Source of the DNA: RGIG6353 sp964558655
GTDB lineage: Bacteria > Bacillota > Clostridia > Oscillospirales > SIG627
Assembly: GCA_964558655.1 (NCBI GenBank)
Contig: CAZLEX010000004.1
Location: 1 to 64,000 of the forward strand
DNA: 64,000 nucleotides
Direction of reading: 5' to 3'
The position numbers and the translations under genes are program-made. The notes under the pieces were generated by a model. It saw only the letters and a list, made by a program, of their open reading frames with translations, had not been told where the DNA came from and made no database searches. Position 1 is the stretch's first letter; each line of letters opens with the position of its first letter. Shown here piece by piece: positions 22,322 through 30,326 of the stretch.

Positions 22322-22491
22322 TTATTATACCATAAACCCAAAGGCGATAGCCTTTGAATCGGCGTAGCCGTCGTCGCACCGCAGTGCGACCGGTTTAATG
22401 ATACAATGTTCTCAAACAAAATTTTAAATTTTTCAAATGCGTGAGCATTTTGACGGCGTTCCACCGCCGTCGGTTTGAGGTTATTTTACCA
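22322..22491. repeat. Hairpin-rich insert-like element flanked by direct repeats
   Basis: A 148-base segment between imperfect 11-base direct repeats TTATTATACCA (22322-22332) and TTATTTTACCA (22481-22491). Inside are consecutive short hairpins: CAAAGGC/GCCTTTG (22339-22356), CGGC/GCCG (22360-22370), GTCGCAC/GTGCGAC (22373-22390), AAATGC/GCATTT (22435-22450) and GACGGCG/CGCCGTC (22452-22471). CTCAAAC (22411-22417) also pairs with GTTTGAG (22473-22479). No open reading frame of credible coding character. It resembles a small non-autonomous or REP-like element. The left direct repeat doubles as a minus-strand extended -10 (TGGTATAAT) for the AbrB-type gene. Confidence 0.6.
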
Positions 22492-22576
22492 CAATTTCCA
22501 TTATTTGTCAATAATATTTCCCAAATTTTTCCATTTTTCTTGTTTAACGGCAAAAATCCCTTTTAAAAAAACAAAC
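22492..22576. other. AT-rich spacer without visible gene
   Basis: The rest of the gap between the AbrB-type gene and the GH127 gene is AT-rich sequence with no Shine-Dalgarno-led reading frame. Only the hairpin element and the GH127 terminator stand out in the whole 445-base gap. Confidence 0.5.
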
Positions 22577-22600
22577 GAGCTCGGTATTTCGACCGAGCTC
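22577..22600 (-). terminator. Intrinsic terminator after the GH127 gene
   Basis: Nine-bp stem GAGCTCGGT (22577-22585) with ACCGAGCTC (22592-22600), followed on the minus strand by GTTTG and a run of seven T. Confidence 0.85.
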
Positions 22601-22665
22601 ATCGTTAAACATTCAATTTCAATTTTACACGAAATAACGATATTAAATACATCAAATGTTCAAAA

Positions 22666-24450
22666 TCATCTGATATTAAACCAAACGCACATATTGCTTT
22701 CCCCTCTGTTTGCAAAAGAGGCATACGGAATCATACGAAGAGTAAAATCTTCAAACACCTCATCATATTTTGAATAAAGATTTTCATCGGTAATTTTTCT
22801 GAATGATTTTACATTAACTTTAAATCCGTCCATCTCGTCGGAATACTCAAAATCGGCGATAAAATTCTTATCGATAAAAATGCTGTGCAGATTTTCAATA
22901 TTATCGACAGACTCAGCGGCACAAATATACGGACCGCAAACAACGGCAACTTTACCGCAATTTTCCGATACATTGGAATTACTTTGTATAAGAAAAGGAA
23001 CCATCGGTAATTTTACTTTTATTGCTCCTTCGGGATTCTCTATTACGGCATACCCATTTTCTTCTCTGTAATCGGCACTTACAGAAAAATTACGACACCA
23101 CGAAGGTATTCTTATGCAAAGTTTCTTTACATTTTCTGCAATAAATGTAATTTCGTCACTTTTCGGAAAATCGGTTATTTGCGAAATGCTCATCTCTCCG
23201 ATTTTCGCCTCAGATCCGGCAAATTGATTTACATATATCGTGCCGTTTTCATAACCGTAAATATAATCTCCGAGCGAAGAGAGAACTCTGTTTAAATTAG
23301 GCGGACAGCATGAACAGCCGAACACTTCAACTCTGGTAGTTATGGCATAAATTTCACCATTGCGTTTACGGTCACTGAGATTTATTTCCAACGGATTTTC
23401 ATAGAAAAAAGCTTTACCGTCCAAAGAAAGTCCGGATATCATGGCATTGTACAAAATTCTTTCCGTAATTTCGGCATATTCGGATTTATTTTCAAACATC
23501 TCCATACGGTGTGCAAAAAACATAAGAGAAATTGCGGCACAAGTTTCGGTATATGCGGTACTGTTTCTCAAATCGTACGGCACACAAAAATCTTCTTTAC
23601 GCGACGAACCGATACCGCCGGTTATATACATTTTTCCGCGAACAATATCATCGAAAATTGTTTTACATACTTTATATAGTTCTTCATCGTTTGTTTCGTA
23701 TGCCAAATCGGCCATAGCCGAATACAAATAACAGGCTCTTACACAATGTCCGACAGCCTCAGTCTGTTCTCTCACGGGGGCGTGGCTTTGATTGTCAATA
23801 TTCGTACTCACACCTTCGTCCCAAACACCTCGATTGTTAATGAAAAATGCCGATAAATCAAGATATTTTCTGTTACCAGTCACACGCCACAGGCGTATAA
23901 GAGCAAGCTCTATTTCTTCATGGCCGGGAGTAACAAACTTTGCCGATTTTTCATCGACGAAAACTTTATATATATAATTATAATCGGCATATTTTTCCAT
24001 GAGCTTTAAAAATCTGTCTTTACCCGTACATTCATAATATGCGACTGCCGCCTCAATGAGATGTCCCGCACAATAAAGTTCATGCATCGGTCTCTGCGTA
24101 AAGCGTTTTTCCGGTTCGCATACCGTAAAATATATATTGAAATATCCGTCTTCTCCCTGATTTTTTTCAATGTTGTCAATTATATTTTCGACTTTGTCTT
24201 CAAGTTCCTGATTATCTTCCTTTTGAAGAATGTATGCTGCACCTTCAATCCATTTTGCAACATCGGAATCCCAAAAGAAGTGAGGTTTTTTGTCCATACC
24301 TTCTTTCCAGTCGCAACGAAAAGCCTCTATTCTTCCCGTTTCGTAAAAACGATCATATACCGCATTAATCGTAATATCCTTATTCAAGTTTTGCTTTTCG
24401 TGAAAAAATCCACTGTTTATGGAAACATTTTTTAATCCGATATGTTTCAC
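22666..24450 (-). CDS. Glycoside hydrolase family 127 (beta-L-arabinofuranosidase type)
   Basis: Cytoplasmic enzyme of 594 residues with no signal peptide. It fits the zinc/cysteine glycosidases typified by HypBA1, which release beta-L-arabinofuranose. In HypBA1 the acid/base is Glu322, the zinc ligands are Glu338, Cys340, Cys417 and Cys418, with Cys417 the nucleophile. Here E286, E302, C304, C381 and C382 show exactly the same spacing (SRKED, TETC, CSCCPPN). Start is a GTG with GGAGGAAGAACT before it. Divergent from an AraC regulator and close to a GH5-like glycosidase, so it probably degrades imported plant arabinosides. The exact substrate is inference, since GH127 and relatives vary. Confidence 0.92.
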   Translation of the reverse strand: MKHIGLKNVSINSGFFHEKQNLNKDITINAVYDRFYETGRIEAFRCDWKEGMDKKPHFFWDSDVAKWIEGAAYILQKEDNQELEDKVENIIDNIEKNQGEDGYFNIYFTVCEPEKRFTQRPMHELYCAGHLIEAAVAYYECTGKDRFLKLMEKYADYNYIYKVFVDEKSAKFVTPGHEEIELALIRLWRVTGNRKYLDLSAFFINNRGVWDEGVSTNIDNQSHAPVREQTEAVGHCVRACYLYSAMADLAYETNDEELYKVCKTIFDDIVRGKMYITGGIGSSRKEDFCVPYDLRNSTAYTETCAAISLMFFAHRMEMFENKSEYAEITERILYNAMISGLSLDGKAFFYENPLEINLSDRKRNGEIYAITTRVEVFGCSCCPPNLNRVLSSLGDYIYGYENGTIYVNQFAGSEAKIGEMSISQITDFPKSDEITFIAENVKKLCIRIPSWCRNFSVSADYREENGYAVIENPEGAIKVKLPMVPFLIQSNSNVSENCGKVAVVCGPYICAAESVDNIENLHSIFIDKNFIADFEYSDEMDGFKVNVKSFRKITDENLYSKYDEVFEDFTLRMIPYASFANRGESNMCVWFNIR

Positions 24451-24473
24451 AGTTCTTCCTCCTTAATTTCCTG

Positions 24474-24501
24474 TTGACAAAACATTTTTTATCATTATAA
24501 T
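24474..24501 (+). promoter_or_regulatory. Promoter of the AraC family gene
   Basis: Perfect TTGACA (24474-24479) and TATAAT (24496-24501), 16-base spacer, plus strand. Its -10 overlaps that of the divergent GH127 promoter. Confidence 0.85.
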
Positions 24502-24522
24502 AAAAATTGAAAGTTTTAACAA
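24494..24522 (-). promoter_or_regulatory. Promoter of the GH127 gene
   Basis: Minus strand TTGTTA (24517-24522) and TATAAT (24494-24499), spacer 17. The -10 shares four bases with that of the AraC promoter. Confidence 0.75.
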
Positions 24523-24523
24523 G

Positions 24524-24541
24524 TGAAATAATTTGAAATAA
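24524..24541. promoter_or_regulatory. Candidate AraC-type binding site
   Basis: Direct repeat TGAAATAA-TT-TGAAATAA with a 10-base period (one helical turn), directly upstream of the -35 of the GH127 promoter. Placement fits an activator site for GH127; inferred from geometry only. Confidence 0.4.
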
Positions 24542-24557
24542 AGTGAGAATTTCAAAC

Positions 24558-25345
24558 ATGATAACATTAAACGAAAGCGGTAATATAGAATATGTTTCGT
24601 CGGGACTTTTTAAATCCGATTTTCTTTGGTGTCACCCACGAAGATAATCGACACATACGAAATCATTTTCATGTATGAGGGAACGGCATGGATATGTGAA
24701 GACGGAACAGAATACATTTTAAATAAAGACGATATGCTTTTTCTTGAACCGAGCAAAGAACATTACGGTTTCCGAACATCTGAAAATTTTGTTTCGTTTT
24801 CATGGATACATTTTCATACGGACTGTGAAAAATACAAAAATTTACCGAAATATTTTCATATCTCAAATTCGACGGCATTAAAAGCACTGTTTTCGCAATG
24901 TTTGCATATTGTCAATACTCCGATTTACGACAATGTATGTGCCGATCTTTATACAGCACTGTATATTGAAGAAATTATATACGGAACCAAAAATTTTGTT
25001 TCACAAAATTATCTTGCATCGCAAATAAAAGAATACATCACTCTTAACACGGAAAAATCAATATGTATCAAAAACATTGCGAAACAATTCGGATATCACG
25101 AAAACCATATAAGCCGTGTTTTTAAAAACGCTTACGGAATAACACTGAAAAAATATATCGATTGCCGTAAATTAGAGTATTCCAAAACCCTTTTAAATAC
25201 AACGCTGTATCCAATCGGTCAAATTTCTCAAATGCTGTCATTTAAAAGCGAAAATCACTTCATAAAGTTTTTTAAATATCACACACATATTACTCCGTCA
25301 GAATACAGAAATACTTTCACCGCAACACACGTTAACAAATCATGA
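24558..25345 (+). pseudogene. AraC family transcriptional regulator with an apparent -1 frameshift
   Basis: Two frames together give one AraC protein of about 262 residues. Frame one starts at ATG 24558 and encodes MITLNESGNIEYVSSG then WCHPR before a stop at 24645-24647. Frame two, open from 24626, continues with KIIDTYEIIFMYEGTAWI, a cupin sensor, and two C-terminal helix-turn-helices (IKNIAKQFGYHENHISRVFKNAYG and IGQISQMLSFKSENHFIKFFK). Sensor domains of this family read W-HP-R-IDTYE-IF without interruption, so one base appears to be missing at about 24639-24643. The only start in the second frame is a TTG without Shine-Dalgarno. Either the gene is broken or the assembly has a one-base error. 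Likely activator of the flanking glycosidase genes. Confidence 0.8.
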
Positions 25346-25348
25346 CGC

Positions 25349-25380
25349 AAAAAATCCGTCCTTAAAAGGACGGATTTTTT
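25349..25380. terminator. Bidirectional terminator between AraC and GH5-like genes
   Basis: Thirteen-bp perfect stem (25349-25361 with 25368-25380), six-base loop, A-run and T-run on opposite ends; the two genes converge here. Confidence 0.9.
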
Positions 25381-27231
25381 TTAGTTCTTATTATAAATTT
25401 TTAATATTGTCATTTCAAAAGGTGCGATTTTTTCAATATCACCCTTAACAATTTCATACTTGCGATTATCTTTAATACTCATGTTTACACTCTGCTCTTC
25501 AGATGAATAATTTATGAGCGTAATCCATTCCGCATCGTTATCTTTGTGCCTTGTCATTCCGATATATTTGTTATCGTAAGTAACGGCAAATTTTTCTTTT
25601 TCGTTCTTAAATATTTCTCGGTACACCTCATGCTGATTTCCGTCAAAACCGTCTATATCGCCGATTAAATTATTTTCAAGCGGGAAATTCAAATAATAAA
25701 CGGTTCCTTTTCCGTATTTGTATTTTGTGAAAATCGGCATACCGTTTTCATCGGACGCAATAACTTCGGCACCATTCAAATCCATTGTGAAATTCCTGGA
25801 ACGGTTATATGTAACTTCAGTTCCGTTAAGTTTAAATTTCCCACCGTTTGTATTCGTATGAGAAGTCTTTACCGCAAGCCCCGTTAAATCGCTGAATTCG
25901 GACAGACTTCCGCCGTTTATGGAAATGTAAAGGGTTGCTCCTTCCTGCACTTTCTTTTTCAATTCGGCATATTTCTGAGACGGCATTACATAAATTCCGT
26001 TTACACTCGGCAAAAGATAAATTTCAGAATCGGGTATTTCTTTCGTTGCGTCGGCAAAACGGATATTTACACCTGCCTGTTTTGCAAGAACATATGAAGA
26101 ATATACGACACCCCATTGATCCTGACCGTCGGTTACCAAACATACGGCATCATCAACTGCTGCGGGAAGAGTAAAATCAACCTTTTTAAGCCATTCGGAA
26201 AACTTTTTAAATTCTTTGAGTACAGGTCTCGCATTTCCGTCACGGTCAAACATGCCGAGTTCGGTTTCATTCATATTACGGTCATAAGGAGGAAACATTA
26301 GATGTATCTGTTCATTTGCACACCACCACATAACGCCCGGTGCTCCGTTTACCCAATTGGAGTAAAGATTAACCTTGAGAAAATCTCCCGCAATATCATT
26401 GTTGCACACCATAGGACCTGTTGTTCCCATTTCTTCAACAAGACAAGGTTTTTTTCCGAGATTTTCGTAATATTTTGTTTCGCAGGTAGCGTGCATGAGT
26501 GTTTGAACAGATGTTATTTCCGCTTCTCCGCAATGTTCACACCAATAAGGATATGGGTGGGTCGTAAGAATATCTGTCGCTTCTCCCTGATCTTCAATTC
26601 TCCATACACCGTACGCTTTCAAAGAGTGCATTCCGGAAACAATCGGGTGAGTGCTGTCAGCGGTTCTTATCGCATTGGAAATAACGATTGACCAATTTTT
26701 CGCTTCATACCGGTCATTTGTATAAACAAGCACATTACATTCGTTTCCTAAATCCCATGCATAAATTGCAGGCTTATCTTTAAAAGTTTTTGCCATGCCG
26801 TAAACCATTTTTTGTTGAAAAACAAGAGAGACAGCATCGGAAATAAGTCTTCTTCCGTAAAGTGCCGGAGGAATAAAAGTCCTTCCGCTCATCCACCCGG
26901 TCAAAAGTCCGACTATGAGTTTCATTCCGTATTTATCAGCCAAATCGCAAAAGACTCCGAACCGTTCAAGCATCGTATCGTCCAAATAATACGGATTCGT
27001 AGGCAGGTCTGCATCGTGCAGCCTGAAATCAACTACCGTAGCTCCGCCGCCGTGAAGAGGATATATAGGCTGAAAATCACGCCAATTCGGGAATACTCTC
27101 AAATACTTAATACCGTATTCTGAAAGCTTTTTGAAATCGTTCTCAACTGCTTCGGGGTCCCACTGCCTCCACATTTCGGTACCTGCATTGGACGCCCAAT
27201 AATTCGCACCCAATATAAATTCCTGGTTCAT
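25381..27231 (-). CDS. GH5-like glycoside hydrolase with a C-terminal amidotransferase-like domain
   Basis: 616 residues, no signal peptide, so probably intracellular. Residues 1 to about 350 form a (beta/alpha)8 barrel of the GH5 clan: GANYW near the N-terminus, RVFPNW, the acid/base in WDLGNEC (E164) and the nucleophile in LVEEMG (E266 or E267). Residues of about 355-470 look like the Rossmann-like domain found after the barrel in GH42 enzymes (VCLVTDGQDQWG, YLLPSVNGIYVM). A beta-rich C-terminus follows. Closest known activities are beta-mannosidase or beta-galactosidase type; the substrate cannot be fixed. Own promoter; convergent with the AraC gene and next to GH127. Confidence 0.8.
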   Translation of the reverse strand: MNQEFILGANYWASNAGTEMWRQWDPEAVENDFKKLSEYGIKYLRVFPNWRDFQPIYPLHGGGATVVDFRLHDADLPTNPYYLDDTMLERFGVFCDLADKYGMKLIVGLLTGWMSGRTFIPPALYGRRLISDAVSLVFQQKMVYGMAKTFKDKPAIYAWDLGNECNVLVYTNDRYEAKNWSIVISNAIRTADSTHPIVSGMHSLKAYGVWRIEDQGEATDILTTHPYPYWCEHCGEAEITSVQTLMHATCETKYYENLGKKPCLVEEMGTTGPMVCNNDIAGDFLKVNLYSNWVNGAPGVMWWCANEQIHLMFPPYDRNMNETELGMFDRDGNARPVLKEFKKFSEWLKKVDFTLPAAVDDAVCLVTDGQDQWGVVYSSYVLAKQAGVNIRFADATKEIPDSEIYLLPSVNGIYVMPSQKYAELKKKVQEGATLYISINGGSLSEFSDLTGLAVKTSHTNTNGGKFKLNGTEVTYNRSRNFTMDLNGAEVIASDENGMPIFTKYKYGKGTVYYLNFPLENNLIGDIDGFDGNQHEVYREIFKNEKEKFAVTYDNKYIGMTRHKDNDAEWITLINYSSEEQSVNMSIKDNRKYEIVKGDIEKIAPFEMTILKIYNKN

Positions 27232-27286
27232 AATATTTTACTCCTTTATTCTTTTACAAATCCCAAACTTTTCATTCGGTATTGAC

Positions 27287-27315
27287 ATTATATCAGCAAA
27301 TGCCTAAAAATACAA
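27287..27315 (-). promoter_or_regulatory. Promoter of the GH5-like gene
   Basis: Minus strand TTGTAT (27310-27315) and TATAAT (27287-27292), 17-base spacer. Confidence 0.7.
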
Positions 27316-27329
27316 CCGCTTATAAAAAT

Positions 27330-27353
27330 TTTATCCGAAATACTTCGGATAAA
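27330..27353. other. Hairpin upstream of the GH5-like promoter
   Basis: Stem TTTATCCGAA/TTCGGATAAA (27330-27339 with 27344-27353), extended by A/T pairs with one bulge. It lies upstream of the -35 box, so it is either an operator-like palindrome or a remnant terminator. Confidence 0.4.
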
Positions 27354-27427
27354 TTTTCCGTATACCAAAACATTTATATCGAACGATTTATAAGAAAGAA
27401 TGTGATATTTTTTTATCTAAAATAGAG

Positions 27428-27458
27428 AAAGGGCATAACCTTAAAGATTATGCCCTTT
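27428..27458 (-). terminator. Terminator after pnp
   Basis: Stem AAAGGGCATAA (27428-27438) with TTATGCCCTTT (27448-27458). The T tract on the minus strand is interrupted, so efficiency may be partial. Confidence 0.7.
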
Positions 27459-27497
27459 GACTTTTATTAAAACGGATATAGCTAAACGGATAAATTC

Positions 27498-29618
27498 TCA
27501 CATGTCACTTTTTTCTTCTTCGGCAAGTGCGTCGCGGCGAGAAAAATTAAGTCTTCCCTTATCGTCAATCTCAAGAAGCTTGACCTTAATAACATCTCCG
27601 ACTTGAACCACATCTTCTACTTTCTCAACACGCTTGCGGTCAAGTTTAGAAATATGAACAAGTCCTTCTTTGCCCGGAGCAAACTCAACAAATGCTCCAA
27701 ATGTCATAAGGCGTGTTACGGTTGCGGTGTAAACAGTACCGATAACAGGATCCAACGCAATTGCATTAATCATATCAAGTGCACGATAACCGGCATCTTT
27801 GTCTACGGCAGAAATAAACACGCTTCCGTCATCTTCGATATCTACTTTTGCACCGGTATCGGCAACAATTTTTTGAATTACCTTTCCGCCCTTTCCTATA
27901 ACTTCGCTGATTTTTTCCGGATCAATCTTGGTGGTAATCATCTTCGGAGCGTACTTGGATACATCGTCACGGGGAGCGGGAATTTCGCGAAGAATAACTT
28001 CATCGATTATATAATTTCTCGCTTTGTGAGTTGTTTCGAGAGCGTTCTTTATAATTTCAGGCGTAAGACCGTCAATTTTGAGATCCATTTGAATAGCTGT
28101 AATACCTTCTTTTGTTCCGGCAACTTTAAAGTCCATATCACCGAAGAAATCTTCAAGGCCCTGAATGTCAATCATAGTCATCCAGCGTTCTCCTTCAGTG
28201 ATAAGACCGCACGAAATACCGACAACAGGTGCTTTGATCGGAACGCCAGCATCCATGAGTGCGAGGGTTGATCCGCATATTGACGCCTGAGAGGTCGAAC
28301 CGTTTGAGGAAATAACTTCCGACACAAGACGAAGTGCATAAGGAAATTCTTCAACGGAAGGTATAACCGGTTCGAGAGCACGCTCGGCAAGTGCTCCGTG
28401 ACCTATTTCACGCCGTCCGGGTCCTCTGGAAGCCTTAGCTTCACCTACCGAGTAGGCCGGCATATTGTAATGATGCATATATCTCTTAAATTCCTGGTCA
28501 TCAATACCGTCAAGAAGCTGCTGATCCGAAATGGGACCGAGAGTTGCGGTAGTAAGAACCTGTGTCTGACCTCTGGTAAACATACCGGAACCGTGTGTTC
28601 TGGGAAGAAGAGAAACTTCCGCATCGAGAGGACGCATTTGATCCATTCGTCTTCCGTCAACACGCTTCTGCTCGTCCAAAAGCCAACGGCGTACAACAAG
28701 TTTTTGAAGTTTATACATACATTCGTTAACCTGTGCCGTCATCTCATCTGACATTTCCGGATATTCCTGTGACAAAAATTCAAACACATCTGCGTATACA
28801 GTCTGAAGCCGTTCGTCACGGACCGTTTTATCATCGGTATCCAGTGCCGATTTTACGGCATCTGTAGCATATTCGCGAATTTTCTCAAACAAATCGTGAT
28901 CTACTTCACAGGACGGATAATCAAACTTAGGCTTTCCGATTTCTCCAACAATCGAGTTTATAAAGCGTATGGTCTCACAGTTTACCTCGTGAGCCTTCAT
29001 TATAGCCTCGAACATATCGTCGTCGGATACTTCATGTGCACCGGCTTCAATCATTACGACTTTCTTCTCACTGGAAGCGACAGTGAGTTCCAGGTCACTT
29101 CTTTCACGCTCCTCGCGAGTAGGATTCATGACAAATTTACCGTCAACAAGTCCTACAAACACACCCGCTATGGGACCGTTCCAGGGAATATCGGAAATTG
29201 AAAGAGCTATTGACGCACCTATCATTGCGGTAATTTCGGGAGAACAATCGGGATCTACCGACATAACCGTAAGGGAAAGACATATATCATTTCTCAAATC
29301 TTTTGGGAAAAGAGGTCTTATCGGGCGATCAATAACACGGGAAGTTAAAATCGCTTTTTCACTTGGCTTACCTTCTCTTTTCAAAAAGCTACCCGGGATT
29401 TTTCCGACAGAATAAAGTCTCTCCTCAAAATCTACTGACAGAGGAAGAAAATCGATACCGTCGCGTGGTTTAGCCGATGCTGTGGCACAGGCAAGAATTG
29501 CGGTCTCGCCGTAGCGTACAAGAGCGGAACCGTTCGCAAGCTGTGCCATTTTGCCTGTCTCGACAACAAGTTCTCTGCCCGCAAGGGTGGTTTTAAATGT
29601 TTTAAATTTTTCAAACAT
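27498..29618 (-). CDS. pnp: Polynucleotide phosphorylase
   Basis: 3'-5' phosphorolytic exoribonuclease that degrades mRNA, 706 residues. Two RNase PH domains flank a helical linker: the first starts ETGKMAQLANGSALVRYGET, the second holds FTRGQTQVLTTATLG and SRGPGRREIGHGALAERAL. KH domain at about residues 555-610 (VIGKGGKVIQKI), S1 domain at about 620-690 (GAFVEFAPGKEGLVHISKL). All catalytic landmarks (for example DIQGLEDFFGDMDFKVAGT) are present. It follows rpsO, with a terminator and a structured leader between. Confidence 0.98.
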   Translation of the reverse strand: MFEKFKTFKTTLAGRELVVETGKMAQLANGSALVRYGETAILACATASAKPRDGIDFLPLSVDFEERLYSVGKIPGSFLKREGKPSEKAILTSRVIDRPIRPLFPKDLRNDICLSLTVMSVDPDCSPEITAMIGASIALSISDIPWNGPIAGVFVGLVDGKFVMNPTREERERSDLELTVASSEKKVVMIEAGAHEVSDDDMFEAIMKAHEVNCETIRFINSIVGEIGKPKFDYPSCEVDHDLFEKIREYATDAVKSALDTDDKTVRDERLQTVYADVFEFLSQEYPEMSDEMTAQVNECMYKLQKLVVRRWLLDEQKRVDGRRMDQMRPLDAEVSLLPRTHGSGMFTRGQTQVLTTATLGPISDQQLLDGIDDQEFKRYMHHYNMPAYSVGEAKASRGPGRREIGHGALAERALEPVIPSVEEFPYALRLVSEVISSNGSTSQASICGSTLALMDAGVPIKAPVVGISCGLITEGERWMTMIDIQGLEDFFGDMDFKVAGTKEGITAIQMDLKIDGLTPEIIKNALETTHKARNYIIDEVILREIPAPRDDVSKYAPKMITTKIDPEKISEVIGKGGKVIQKIVADTGAKVDIEDDGSVFISAVDKDAGYRALDMINAIALDPVIGTVYTATVTRLMTFGAFVEFAPGKEGLVHISKLDRKRVEKVEDVVQVGDVIKVKLLEIDDKGRLNFSRRDALAEEEKSDM

Positions 29619-29640
29619 CTTATTTTGTTTCCTTTCTTTA

Positions 29641-29719
29641 CCGCCCGACAGATTAGCAAATAAAGGAAAGTCGGAAAATCCGGCACTCTTTTATTTGCTA
29701 ATTCTAATTCATCAGGCGG
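29641..29719 (-). ncRNA. Structured pnp leader (likely RNase III/PNPase autoregulatory stem)
   Basis: The 5' untranslated region can fold into a long stem: the 13-mer at 29652-29664 pairs perfectly with 29690-29702, outer CCGCC (29641-29645) pairs with GGCGG (29715-29719), and a small inner hairpin CGGA/TCCG tops it. In E. coli the pnp leader forms a comparable double-stranded arm cut by RNase III and then attacked by PNPase to shut off its own synthesis. Function here is by analogy. Confidence 0.6.
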
Positions 29720-29780
29720 TGTTTCTTTAAAAAAATTCCACATATGACGAACCATATGCGGCAGGTCGTTAAGCCGGAAA

Positions 29781-29809
29781 CCGAGAAAAAACTTAAGCTT
29801 TTTTCTCGG
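29781..29809 (-). terminator. Intrinsic terminator after rpsO
   Basis: Stem CCGAGAAAAAA (29781-29791) with TTTTTTCTCGG (29799-29809), seven-base loop. In E. coli the equivalent rpsO terminator allows partial read-through into pnp; the same could hold here. Confidence 0.7.
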
Positions 29810-29833
29810 TGTAACCGCACTTAACAAACGAAC

Positions 29834-30097
29834 TTATTTTCTAAGTCCGAGTTTTTCGATGATTTCACGGTAACGGTTGATATCTTTCTTTTGCAAATAA
29901 TTGAGAAGATTTCTTCTGTGACCTACCATCTTAAGGAGTCCGCGACGGCTGTGATGATCCTTGTTATTGGACTTCAAGTGCTCGGTAAGATTGTTGATTC
30001 TGTTTGTAAGAATGGCAATCTGTACTTCGGGCGAGCCGGTGTCTTTCTCATGAGTGCGATAGCTCTCGATGATACTCTGCTTCATATCCTTCTGCAT
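29834..30097 (-). CDS. rpsO: 30S ribosomal protein S15
   Basis: Primary 16S rRNA-binding protein of the small subunit, 87 residues. The conserved core [23 protein letters not shown] and [21 protein letters not shown] is complete. The ATG at 30095-30097 is chosen over an ATG five codons upstream because GGAGGTG lies at the right distance from it. Precedes pnp, as in most bacteria, but the two genes are separated by a terminator and the pnp leader. Confidence 0.98.
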   Translation of the reverse strand: MQKDMKQSIIESYRTHEKDTGSPEVQIAILTNRINNLTEHLKSNNKDHHSRRGLLKMVGHRRNLLNYLQKKDINRYREIIEKLGLRK

Positions 30098-30125
30098 TAT
30101 GTTCACCTCCATATTTTTTTCGCCT

Positions 30126-30187
30126 GTAACTCGGTGCAGGGGGTGAAAGTTCCGCTAAAGAAACCCTGATTTCCCACACTGGGTTAC
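30126..30187 (-). ncRNA. Possible S15 autoregulatory leader
   Basis: The rpsO leader can pair GTAAC-CAGTG (minus strand, 30187-30177) with CACCGAGTTAC (30136-30126), with two mismatches, and inside it CAGGG (30168-30164) with CCCTG (30141-30137). S15 controls its own mRNA through such leaders in several phyla, with structures that differ between lineages; which class this is cannot be told. Confidence 0.45.
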
Positions 30188-30212
30188 GGTTATGCCTTCT
30201 TAGGCATTTTAC

Positions 30213-30241
30213 ATTGTATCATAATATCTGATTATTGTAAA
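30213..30241 (-). promoter_or_regulatory. rpsO promoter
   Basis: Minus strand TTTACA (30236-30241) and TACAAT (30213-30218), 17-base spacer, giving a leader of roughly 110 bases. Confidence 0.8.
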
Positions 30242-30291
30242 GTGTTTTATAACAAAAAAATGCTTATCGTTCATAAAATATTTACAATTTA

Positions 30292-30318
30292 TTAGCACTC
30301 AGTGCGATTGAGTGCCAA
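30292..30318. promoter_or_regulatory. CIRCE operator (HrcA binding site)
   Basis: TTAGCACTC (30292-30300), nine-base spacer, GAGTGCCAA (30310-30318): one mismatch to the CIRCE consensus TTAGCACTC-N9-GAGTGCTAA. It lies eight bases upstream of the htpG -35 box, implying heat-shock control of htpG by HrcA. Confidence 0.92.
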
Positions 30319-30326
30319 AAATTCTG

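Noticed and set aside
22273..22464. Small minus-strand reading frame in the hairpin block
   Set aside because: No Shine-Dalgarno, composition dictated by palindromes, and it overlaps the promoter of the AbrB-type gene.
24626..25345. An intact AraC protein starting at the TTG at 24626
   Set aside because: No ribosome site precedes this TTG, and the family's N-terminal cupin strand is encoded in the previous frame from 24558; a frameshifted gene explains both.
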